From positions 1 to 5,313 of the forward strand of contig CALZDE010000155.1 in NCBI GenBank assembly GCA_945637225.1: a stretch of 5,313 nucleotides of DNA, given 5' to 3'. Made by a program: the position numbers and the translations under genes. The notes under the pieces were generated by a model, which was not told where the DNA came from, ran no database searches, and worked only from the letters and a program-made list of their open reading frames with translations. The stretch's first letter is position 1; each line of letters starts with the position of its first letter. This DNA comes from an uncultured Selenomonadaceae bacterium. Lineage in GTDB: Bacteria > Bacillota > Negativicutes > Selenomonadales > Selenomonadaceae. Below are positions 1-5,289 of the stretch, piece after piece.

Positions 1-1
1 C

Positions 2-220
2 ACTGTCATAGGAAGAAAATGCTTGTTGCATTTTCATGATTGAGGGCGTTATAATAAAGAGCTTGTCTTGAAGGATGGCGTTCCAATTACAAGGCAGGAT
101 GGTCATGGCATAGGTATGATTTCCTTACAGAATTTTGCTAAGGAAAATAAGGCCACAATATCATTTTCACAGGAGAATGGCTGGGTAACGTTCATGATGT
201 ATTGGGTTTTGAGAAAATAG
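2..220 (+). pseudogene. C-terminal fragment of a GHKL-type (AgrC/LytS-like) sensor histidine kinase, interrupted by an in-frame stop
   Basis: The frame ending at TAG 218-220 reads as the end of a GHKL ATPase domain: a YNKELVLKDG stretch, the nucleotide-binding glycine box DGHGIGM (about 128-148), then SLQNFA and a closing strand ending in WVTFMMYWVLRK. This resembles the end of AgrC-like kinases, which usually phosphorylate LytTR-type response regulators. The same frame contains TGA at 41-43. Upstream of it the frame still reads like a beta strand (KCLLHFH), so a nonsense mutation in a once-continuous gene is the simplest reading. No start codon with a ribosome binding site restores an intact protein, and the phospho-acceptor and N-box regions are outside the window. 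An alternative is that a short downstream piece is translated. Family assignment rests on the glycine box and the surrounding pattern. The pseudogene call is less certain because only 40 bases are visible before the stop. Confidence 0.68.
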
Positions 221-240
221 GACAATAGTTTTAAATTGAT

Positions 241-278
241 TCAGATTGCAAAAGTGGTCGTCAAATTGCAAAAGTGGT
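241..278 (+). promoter_or_regulatory. Twin direct repeat, probable transcription-factor operator
   Basis: Two 18-bp copies of TCA(G/A)ATTGCAAAAGTGGT lie at 241-258 and 261-278. They differ at one position (G244 versus A264) and are separated by CG, giving a 20-bp period, close to two helical turns. The second copy ends one base before the proposed -35 hexamer at 280. Tandem direct repeats just upstream of -35 are the usual layout for dimeric response-regulator activators. LytTR regulators (AgrA, ComE type) bind such repeats with a period of about 21-22 bp, and the adjacent kinase fragment is of the class that partners them. The bases do not match the published LytTR consensus clearly, so the regulator family is inference. 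No regulator gene is visible in the window. Confidence 0.65.
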
Positions 279-279
279 A

Positions 280-308
280 TTGAATAGATACGCTTAATCT
301 AGTAAAAT
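280..308 (+). promoter_or_regulatory. Sigma-A type promoter of the acidic-protein/clostripain operon
   Basis: TTGAAT at 280-285 and TAAAAT at 303-308 are separated by 17 bp, each differing from the TTGACA and TATAAT consensus at one or two positions. Transcription would start near 314-316, leaving a leader of about 85 nt before the ATG at 400. The -35 box directly follows the second direct repeat, so occupancy of the repeats would be expected to control this promoter. It is the only good promoter seen ahead of the three-gene operon. Confidence 0.65.
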
Positions 309-384
309 TCTTTCTGTAATAAACATGCTTCTCTATGGTGAGGATATTATGAGTGGCATGAGGAATGGGTAATTGTTAATTTAC

Positions 385-390
385 AGGAGG
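385..390 (+). promoter_or_regulatory. Ribosome binding site fixing the start of the first operon gene
   Basis: A perfect AGGAGG lies 9 bases before ATG 400. It rules out the in-frame upstream TTG at 373, which has no ribosome binding site and would place this motif inside the coding region. Confidence 0.85.
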
Positions 391-399
391 AATTTTATT

Positions 400-1257
400 A
401 TGGCTAGCAAGAAAGATTTACAGAATGCAATTGATTTAATAGCTGCAGAGGATTTCCCAGGCTCAAAGCTTACAATTGGCGAGGCGTGGTACAACTTTTT
501 AGATGAAGATGCTGAGTGGTCTGCTTTTGAAGTGCAGGAAATTAGTGAAGATGCATATGTAGAAATAAATGATGGTGACATTATCGTTCAGTTAGAGGGC
601 AAGGCTTCTGATGGTCAGGAAGTTGTTATTCAGTATGTTGTTGATGAGGATAATAATTGGGGCCTGTCTTATATTGGCTTTGGCGATAACGATTTAGATG
701 CTTATGAAGCAGAGGAATTTATGCATGATTTGGCTAAGAAGCTGAAGAAGTCTGGTGCAGAAGCTTATGCAGGCAAGGGTTCTTCTAACAAAGGCAGTAA
801 GAGCAGAAATTCCATACCTTCAAAGCCAACCAAGCCAGCTGGCAAGAAGCGTGCTGAGGAGCCTTTCAAGAGTGATGGCCGTCCTGATCCTTCCTATGCT
901 GCGTGGTGTGCTGCTATGGGCTATGAAGTAAGCGAAGAGTATTGGGAAGAATACGAAGAAGTATGGGAGATTTACGAGGAAGAGTACGAGGAATACGAAG
1001 AGTACGACGACGATGATGACGACGACGAGTACGTCGATGATGATGACGACGACGATGATGACGACGACTATGATGACGACGACTATGATGATGATGACGA
1101 CTATGATGATGAAGATGATGAAGATGATTATGATGATTATGATGATGAAGATGATGACGATGACTACGAAGAAGATGATGATTACGAAGAAGAAGATTAT
1201 GATGACGATGGAGACTATGATGATGGCGATGATGGAGACTATGATGATGAAGAATAA
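400..1257 (+). CDS. Hyperacidic protein with globular N-terminal domain and Asp/Glu/Tyr tail, function unknown
   Basis: 285 residues from the ATG behind AGGAGG. I do not recognise the family. Residues 1-18 look helical. Residues 22-95 alternate polar and hydrophobic residues like a small beta-rich domain (VYVEIND-type strands, several Trp and Tyr). Residues 98-118 form a Lys-rich helix, and 119-158 are a low-complexity Ser/Lys/Pro/Gly linker. Residues 159-175 carry a distinct DGRPDPSYAAWCAAMGY segment with the only Cys. From about residue 176 to the end the chain is almost entirely Asp, Glu and Tyr, with an Asp-rich part from 203 to 285 in which Tyr recurs every few residues. There is no signal peptide or membrane span, so a cytoplasmic location is expected. 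It is first in an apparent three-gene operon, 42 bp ahead of a second Asp-rich gene. The tail is disordered by composition and could bind cations or basic proteins, which is inference from composition only. Confidence 0.9.
   Translation: MASKKDLQNAIDLIAAEDFPGSKLTIGEAWYNFLDEDAEWSAFEVQEISEDAYVEINDGDIIVQLEGKASDGQEVVIQYVVDEDNNWGLSYIGFGDNDLDAYEAEEFMHDLAKKLKKSGAEAYAGKGSSNKGSKSRNSIPSKPTKPAGKKRAEEPFKSDGRPDPSYAAWCAAMGYEVSEEYWEEYEEVWEIYEEEYEEYEEYDDDDDDDEYVDDDDDDDDDDDYDDDDYDDDDDYDDEDDEDDYDDYDDEDDDDDYEEDDDYEEEDYDDDGDYDDGDDGDYDDEE
1006..1254 (+). repeat. Low-complexity GAY/GAR trinucleotide tract coding for the acidic tail
   Basis: About 250 bp made almost wholly of GAT, GAC, GAA, GAG and TAT/TAC codons, encoding residues 203-285 of the first acidic protein. 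GAT and GAC are interspersed irregularly, so no long perfect trinucleotide run exists. Expansion or contraction by whole codons would change tail length without breaking the frame. Confidence 0.9.
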
Positions 1258-1299
1258 TCGTCTCTGCTATTGATTGTTAATTGAAAAGAGGTAAATTTT

Positions 1300-1584
1300 A
1301 TGGGCTTATTTGAAGCGATTTTTGGCGATAGTGACGATGATGACCGTAAGCCTCGCAGACCTAGAGAAGTAAATGAGTCTGACCGGGAGAATATGGAAAG
1401 CAGTTTTGAAGAAGATGAATACGAGGACGAAAAGGAGGAGAAAGGTTTTTTTGAGAGCATCTTTGGCGATGATAATGATGACGAAGATGACGAAGATGAC
1501 GAAGATGACGATGATGATGACGATGATGATGACGATGATGATGATTACGATGACCATCCTCGCAGACGTGGTCGCAGCTGGTAA
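1300..1584 (+). CDS. Small hyperacidic two-unit protein with amphipathic GxFExIFGD motifs, function unknown
   Basis: 94 residues, with ATG preceded by AGAGG at 1287-1291 (8-base spacing). No known family recognised. The protein is built from two versions of one pattern. Unit A (residues 2-22) is GLFEAIFGD, then S and four Asp, then RKPRRPR. Unit B (residues 49-94) is GFFESIFGD, a long Asp/Glu run including 14 consecutive Asp (69-82), then HPRRRGRSW at the C-terminus. An acidic and Glu-rich connector (23-48) joins them. GxFExIF is a short amphipathic helix of the kind that can sit on a membrane or pack on a partner; nothing indicates secretion. The acidic run resembles the tail of the preceding gene product, and the 24-bp gap to the clostripain-family gene supports co-transcription. 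Part of the run could be a metal-binding or charge-mimic segment, but no specific site is visible. Confidence 0.85.
   Translation: MGLFEAIFGDSDDDDRKPRRPREVNESDRENMESSFEEDEYEDEKEEKGFFESIFGDDNDDEDDEDDEDDDDDDDDDDDDDDYDDHPRRRGRSW
1303..1365 (+). repeat. Unit A of the internal duplication in the 94-residue protein
   Basis: Encodes G-L-F-E-A-I-F-G-D, a four-Asp run and a Pro-Arg-Arg cluster. It shares TTTGGCGAT (1321-1329 here, 1461-1469 in unit B) and CCTCGCAGAC (1351-1360 here, 1558-1567 in unit B) with the second unit, in the same order, which indicates duplication. Confidence 0.65.
1444..1581 (+). repeat. Unit B of the internal duplication, with expanded Asp run
   Basis: Same order as unit A (G-F-F-E-S-I-F-G-D, acidic run, Pro-Arg-Arg), but the acidic run has grown to about 29 residues, coded by GAT/GAC/GAA repeats at 1468-1554. 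Confidence 0.65.
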
Positions 1585-1593
1585 AATAAATAC

Positions 1594-1601
1594 AGGTGAG
1601 G
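1594..1601 (+). promoter_or_regulatory. Ribosome binding site supporting a GTG start
   Basis: AGGTGAGG lies 7 bases ahead of GTG 1609. No in-frame ATG exists before the hydrophobic core of the signal peptide, so GTG is the only start that gives a complete lipoprotein signal. Confidence 0.75.
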
Positions 1602-1608
1602 TGGTTGT

Positions 1609-3618
1609 GTGAGAAAGAAATTAAACCTGTTATTCAGTGCTTTGCTGATATTTACACTCTGTATTTTTTCAGCGGGTTGTCTTGACGATATTGAACTGTC
1701 GGAAGATGTTCCTCAGGCGGAGTTATCATTGAAGAAAAATTCTGATATGGTAAAAATCAATACCAAAAATATGAGTTTTGATGGATTAACACCAGAAAAG
1801 AAGAAGCCTTTTACCTTGATGGTTTATATGAATGGTACTGATTTGGAGTCAGAGGGTGGCTGTGCTACTGAAGACTTGAAGGAAATTGCCGGTGCCGCAG
1901 TAGATTCTGAGAAAATAAATATTTTAGTTCTGACAGGTGGAACCTCAGCATGGAACAATGATGTAATTGATTCCAAAAAGACAATGGTTTATTCCATGCA
2001 TGGCGGTGAAATGAGGGAAGAAGCAACTATGGGCAAGGCGCTTATTTCTGAGCCTAATACCCTGACTGCTATGATTAATTACAGCATGAATGCTTTCCCT
2101 GCTGAACACTATGGTCTGATTTTCTGGAATCATGGCGGTGGTCCTATCTTTGGCTATGGTTCCGATGAAAAGGCCAAGGGCGATGATGCTTCTTTAAGTA
2201 TTACTGAGATAAGGTCTGCATTGGCAAATTCTATGTTAGCTAATCAGAAGGCGGAGTTTATCGGCTTTGATGCTTGCCTGATGGCTACTGTTGAGACCGC
2301 TGACCTCATTCAGAATTATGCAAAGTACATGGTAGCTTCTGAGGAATTAGAGCCTGGCTTCGGCTGGAACTATTCCTGGCTGAATGCGCTCAATGATAAT
2401 CCTTCTGCTGATTTTTCCGAAATTGGCAAGGTGATTGTAGATAAATTCATATCTGTCTGCAATGATTACGAGATGGATGGTACTCTTTCTGTTATCGACC
2501 TTTCTAAAATTAATGGTGTAGTCAATGCTGTTGATAATCTCAGCAGTGCTACAAATGGCGATATACGTGCTGGCAAAAAGCAGTTGAAGGTTTTTGCTAA
2601 ACATCAGAATAATGTCCGCTTCTTCGGTGATACTGGTGATGAGGAGTCCTTCGATGTAGCTGATATTGGAAGCTATGCAGAATGCTTTGAGGATATTCAC
2701 CCTCAGCAGTCAGAGGCAGTCAAGAATGCTTTGAAAGAAGCAGTTATTTATAACAAGCACAGTGAGACTGTAAATACTTCCTCTGGCTTAACTGTGTATA
2801 TCCCTAATAACGCTTTGGGTGAGATTGCTGAATACTGTACAGACGCATTCAGAGAGTTTGGCATTATGGGCAATCATACCAAATTAATTGCCGGTATATC
2901 CAAGAAATTTAAGAATCCTAGAGTAGCAGGCGATGGTCATAATGGCTATAACCGTGCTGTTACCAAGCAAATTCCTGAAAAGGAAGGCGACGGCTTCATG
3001 GTACAGCTTTCACCTGAACAGGCGGAATCTGTAGCAAAGGCTAGATTTGTTCTGTGGCGTCAGCTTGAGGATAAGTCAGATTACTTTGTTCGCCTTGCTG
3101 TAATGGATGGCATTGATGTACCAGATAATGGCACATTGAAGGCACCTTTTGATGGCTACTGGGTTACTTATGGCGGTCAGCCATTTGCCTTGAGGGAACG
3201 TGACAGAAATGAGAAGGATAAGGTTGTTACCTATACTGCTCCTGCATACCTCAATGACAAAAAGGTAAGTCTGGTTATCCGCGTGGACAGCAAGAATAAG
3301 GATGGCCGTATTCTCTACGCTATTTCTTTGGATGGTCCTAAGGACAGTCACATGGCAGCTAAGAACAATATTAAGCTGAAGAAGGGTGACAAACTTGTAC
3401 CACGTTATTGGGCAAATCTTTTCCTTAAGAATCCAGACGATTTAGCTAAATACAACGGTGAAACCCACAAGTGGGTAAAGGGCAAGGAAGTTACTGTTGG
3501 CGATGATTTACAGATGAAGGCTGAACCAGTAGGCAGTGAGCTTTATCTGCTGAATTTCTGGCTGACAGATACTGATGGTAATGACTTCTATACCAAGGGG
3601 CTTGAGGTTAGATACTAA
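1609..3618 (+). CDS. Clostripain-family (peptidase C11) cysteine protease lipoprotein
   Basis: 669 residues from GTG. Residues 1-24 form a lipoprotein signal peptide: basic MRKK, a hydrophobic core, and FSAGC with Cys24 as the predicted lipidation site, so the mature protein should be tethered outside the cytoplasmic membrane. The caspase-like C11 domain starts near residue 67 (FTLMVYMNGTDLE, first core strand with acidic turn) and continues through NILVLTGG. It contains the catalytic His175 in FWNHGGG and the catalytic Cys223 in GFDACLMA. Both catalytic residues are present, so it is predicted active. Asp221, two residues before the Cys, matches the family Asp associated with the S1 pocket for basic P1 residues, suggesting Arg/Lys preference. 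Residues from about 450 to 669 form an additional beta-rich region that I cannot name. Third gene of the operon, 24 bp after the Asp-rich gene and followed by a terminator. Substrate unknown. Confidence 0.93.
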   Translation: MRKKLNLLFSALLIFTLCIFSAGCLDDIELSEDVPQAELSLKKNSDMVKINTKNMSFDGLTPEKKKPFTLMVYMNGTDLESEGGCATEDLKEIAGAAVDSEKINILVLTGGTSAWNNDVIDSKKTMVYSMHGGEMREEATMGKALISEPNTLTAMINYSMNAFPAEHYGLIFWNHGGGPIFGYGSDEKAKGDDASLSITEIRSALANSMLANQKAEFIGFDACLMATVETADLIQNYAKYMVASEELEPGFGWNYSWLNALNDNPSADFSEIGKVIVDKFISVCNDYEMDGTLSVIDLSKINGVVNAVDNLSSATNGDIRAGKKQLKVFAKHQNNVRFFGDTGDEESFDVADIGSYAECFEDIHPQQSEAVKNALKEAVIYNKHSETVNTSSGLTVYIPNNALGEIAEYCTDAFREFGIMGNHTKLIAGISKKFKNPRVAGDGHNGYNRAVTKQIPEKEGDGFMVQLSPEQAESVAKARFVLWRQLEDKSDYFVRLAVMDGIDVPDNGTLKAPFDGYWVTYGGQPFALRERDRNEKDKVVTYTAPAYLNDKKVSLVIRVDSKNKDGRILYAISLDGPKDSHMAAKNNIKLKKGDKLVPRYWANLFLKNPDDLAKYNGETHKWVKGKEVTVGDDLQMKAEPVGSELYLLNFWLTDTDGNDFYTKGLEVRY

Positions 3619-3643
3619 AAGTTTTTTAAATGAGGATTAATGT

Positions 3644-3671
3644 AGAGCTGTCCTTTATGGATGGCTCTTTT
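3644..3671 (+). terminator. Rho-independent terminator after the clostripain-family gene
   Basis: AGAGCTGTCC (3644-3653) pairs with GGATGGCTCT (3659-3668) in a 10-bp stem with two G-U wobbles around a TTTAT loop. It is followed by a short T tract ending at 3671, interrupted by C. It sits 25 bp after the stop codon. The T tract is short, so termination may be partial and some read-through into the small downstream genes is possible. Confidence 0.65.
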
Positions 3672-3690
3672 CTCCATAGGGGGTATTATT

Positions 3691-3780
3691 ATGGGTTTGA
3701 TAAAAGCAGTCGCAGGTGCAATTGGCGGTGTAATGGCTGACCAGTGGAAGGATTTTATTTATTATTTTATGGGTTCTTAA
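3691..3780 (+). CDS. 29-residue peptide resembling the isolated N-terminus of SPFH-domain ('virion core') proteins
   Basis: ATG 3691 lies 7 bases after AGGGGG (3678-3683), and the frame closes at TAA 3778-3780. The product begins MGLIKAVAGAIGG, continues VMADQWKDF and ends IYYFMGS. From memory of the family, the MGLIKA..GAIGG..ADQWK(E/D)F(I/F)Y opening is characteristic of a Firmicutes SPFH family (YdjI-like) whose members are normally several hundred residues long. Here the similarity stops where the SPFH domain should begin, and no downstream frame continues it. The TAA is the first part of the next gene's ribosome binding site, so translation is probably coupled. It could be the remnant of a deletion, a retained membrane-associating microprotein, or an unrelated amphipathic peptide resembling phenol-soluble modulins. 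The good ribosome binding site argues that it is translated. Confidence 0.6.
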   Translation: MGLIKAVAGAIGGVMADQWKDFIYYFMGS

Positions 3781-3792
3781 GGAGTGGCAAAA

Positions 3793-4008
3793 ATGGATTT
3801 TTATGATATAATGATATACATCGTAACTGTAATTTTTGCACTTCTTGCGGGATACCTTTTTGTAGACTACTTGCGGGGAAGAATGTGCAATGTGGCTCCA
3901 GTCAATGAAGCCAGTGAGTATTTAGATAAAAACAGTGTCAAAATAAAGCATAATAGAGATATTTATCTATATACGCATACAGTACGTGAGAAGCGAAACA
4001 AAAAATAA
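3793..4008 (+). CDS. Small single-span membrane protein resembling the anchor and tail of TPM-domain proteins
   Basis: 71 residues from ATG 3793. The start is chosen because AAGGAG at 3779-3783 gives a 9-base spacing, whereas the in-frame GTG at 3784 overlaps that site. Residues 6-24 form a membrane span, followed by basic residues (R28, R30) and a polar basic tail, predicting a cytoplasmic C-terminus. The tail (NEASEYLDKNSVKIKHNRD, then IYLYTHTVREKR) resembles the segment after the membrane anchor in Firmicutes TPM-domain proteins, where an A-x-x-YL, charged, D-(I/F)-(Y/F)-L-Y pattern is common. The signal peptide and extracytoplasmic TPM domain are absent. TPM and SPFH proteins of this type are often encoded together, so its position next to the SPFH-like peptide supports the reading. 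The similarity is recalled, not computed. Confidence 0.72.
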   Translation: MDFYDIMIYIVTVIFALLAGYLFVDYLRGRMCNVAPVNEASEYLDKNSVKIKHNRDIYLYTHTVREKRNKK

Positions 4009-4045
4009 AATAAAATAATTTTAAAACTTAGGGAGAGTGTATTTT

Positions 4046-5266
4046 ATGAAGAAGCCTGAACTGTTGGCACCTGCTGGCAATATGGAAAAATTGAAAATGG
4101 CACTGCTTTACGGAGCTGATGCTGTGTATCTGGGTGGAAAATCCTTTGGCCTGCGTGCCTTCGGTGGCAATTTCAGTCGTGAGGAACTGAAGGAAGCTGT
4201 GGAATTTGCACATAATTTGGGTAAAAAGGTGTATGTCACAGTTAATATTTTTCCACATAATATTGATGTGGAAGCATTGCCTGATTACCTTGCTTACTTA
4301 AATGAAATCCGTGTGGATGCACTTTTGGTAGCTGATTTGGGTGTGTTTACCTTAGCGAAGCAGTATGCACCTGATATTGAGCTTCATATCAGCACACAGG
4401 CAAACAATACAAATTATGTCACTGTCAATGCGTGGAAGGATATGGGCGCAACTCGTGTTGTAATGGCTCGTGAGCTTTCTTTGCAGGAATTAAAGACCAT
4501 CCGCGAAAAGTGTGATGTAGAGCTGGAAATGTTTGTTCATGGTGCTATGTGCATTTCCTATTCTGGCAGATGTCTTTTAAGTGCTTATATGACAGGCCGT
4601 GATGCCAATCGTGGTGCCTGTGCTCAGTCCTGCCGCTGGAAGTATAATCTGGTGGAGGAAAACCGCCCTGGTGAGTATTTCAATATCGAAGAGGATGAGC
4701 GAGGTACGTATATCATGAATTCCCGTGATATGTGTCTCATGCCTCATTTGCCGGAAATAATTGAGACAGGGATTGACAGCCTGAAGATTGAAGGCCGTAT
4801 GAAAAGCGTTCACTATGCCGCTAGTGTCGTGAAGGCATATCGCATGGCTATTGACAGTTATTTTGAGGACCCAGAGAATTTTTCCATTAAACAGGAGTGG
4901 GTGGAGGAGCTTGACAAGGTTTCTCATCGTGCCTATACAACAGGCTTTTTCCTGCATAAGACTACCAGTGAGGACCAGATTTACAGCAGTTCCTCATATA
5001 CTCAGACCTCAGATTTTGTAGGGCTGGTAAAGGAATATGATGCCGAGACTGGTTTTGCAGTGGTAGAACAGCGCAACAATATGAAAATTGGTCAGGAAAT
5101 AGAGGTTTTCCAGCCAAATCTGCCAACCTATCGTCAGGTAATTTCTGAGATGTATAATGATAAGGGTGAAGCAATAGATGTAGCACCTCACGCTCAGCAG
5201 ATTATCAAAATGAAAATGGTACAGCCAGTAGAGCCATATACCATTTTAAGACGTGATGTAAAGTAA
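4046..5266 (+). CDS. trhP: U32 family protein, probable tRNA uridine-34 hydroxylation factor (TrhP/YrrO/YegQ-like)
   Basis: 406 residues from ATG 4046, 8-9 bases after AGGGAGA (4030-4036); the in-frame GTG at 4037 overlaps that site and is rejected. The N-terminal half is the U32 barrel (PELLAPAGN, GADAVYLGG). The family signature ELEMFVHGAMCISYSGRC is at 159-176. Cys169, Cys176, Cys192 and Cys230 (in SRDMC) match the four cysteines that bind an Fe-S cluster in characterised U32 proteins; Cys156 and Cys196 are additional. Residues from about 320 form the C-terminal beta-barrel domain. Although called peptidases, YegQ and YrrO-type members act in prephenate-dependent formation of 5-hydroxyuridine at tRNA position 34. 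Length fits YrrO (about 420) and is slightly short of YegQ (about 450). A collagenase-like protease label is the older alternative. No catalytic protease residues are evident. Located 37 bp after the TPM-like gene. Confidence 0.93.
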   Translation: MKKPELLAPAGNMEKLKMALLYGADAVYLGGKSFGLRAFGGNFSREELKEAVEFAHNLGKKVYVTVNIFPHNIDVEALPDYLAYLNEIRVDALLVADLGVFTLAKQYAPDIELHISTQANNTNYVTVNAWKDMGATRVVMARELSLQELKTIREKCDVELEMFVHGAMCISYSGRCLLSAYMTGRDANRGACAQSCRWKYNLVEENRPGEYFNIEEDERGTYIMNSRDMCLMPHLPEIIETGIDSLKIEGRMKSVHYAASVVKAYRMAIDSYFEDPENFSIKQEWVEELDKVSHRAYTTGFFLHKTTSEDQIYSSSSYTQTSDFVGLVKEYDAETGFAVVEQRNNMKIGQEIEVFQPNLPTYRQVISEMYNDKGEAIDVAPHAQQIIKMKMVQPVEPYTILRRDVK

Positions 5267-5289
5267 AGTTTTTTTAGGATGCTTATGCT

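Noticed and set aside
241..278. CRISPR-like repeat array
   Set aside because: Only two copies with a two-base gap, which is not a spacer. The position against a -35 box fits an operator.
1013..1273. Open frame rich in Met and Thr across the first Asp tract
   Set aside because: It is the +1 reading of GAT/GAC repeats (ATG/ACG codons), with no ribosome binding site, wholly inside the acidic gene apart from its end.
1306..1557. Reverse-strand open frame rich in Ile and Val, resembling a membrane protein
   Set aside because: It is the complement of the GAT/GAC tract (ATC/GTC codons). Its hydrophobic appearance is an artefact of the repeat and no ribosome binding site is present.
3463..3478. Perfect ACCCAC/GTGGGT inverted repeat
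   Set aside because: It lies inside the clostripain-family coding sequence, has a two-base loop and no T tract, and is explained by the Thr-His-Lys-Trp-Val codons.
3602..3630. Possible promoter TTGAGG-17-TTTAAA ahead of the SPFH-like gene
   Set aside because: Both hexamers match poorly and it lies upstream of the terminator hairpin, so transcripts from it would have to read through. Not reported as a feature.
3630..3740. Short frame from ATG 3630 spanning the terminator and running into the SPFH-like gene
   Set aside because: No ribosome binding site, no plausible product, and it overlaps the hairpin and a better supported gene.
4577..4957. Reverse-strand open frame of 126 codons inside the U32 gene
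   Set aside because: The sense frame is an unambiguous conserved U32 protein. The antisense frame has no recognisable domain.
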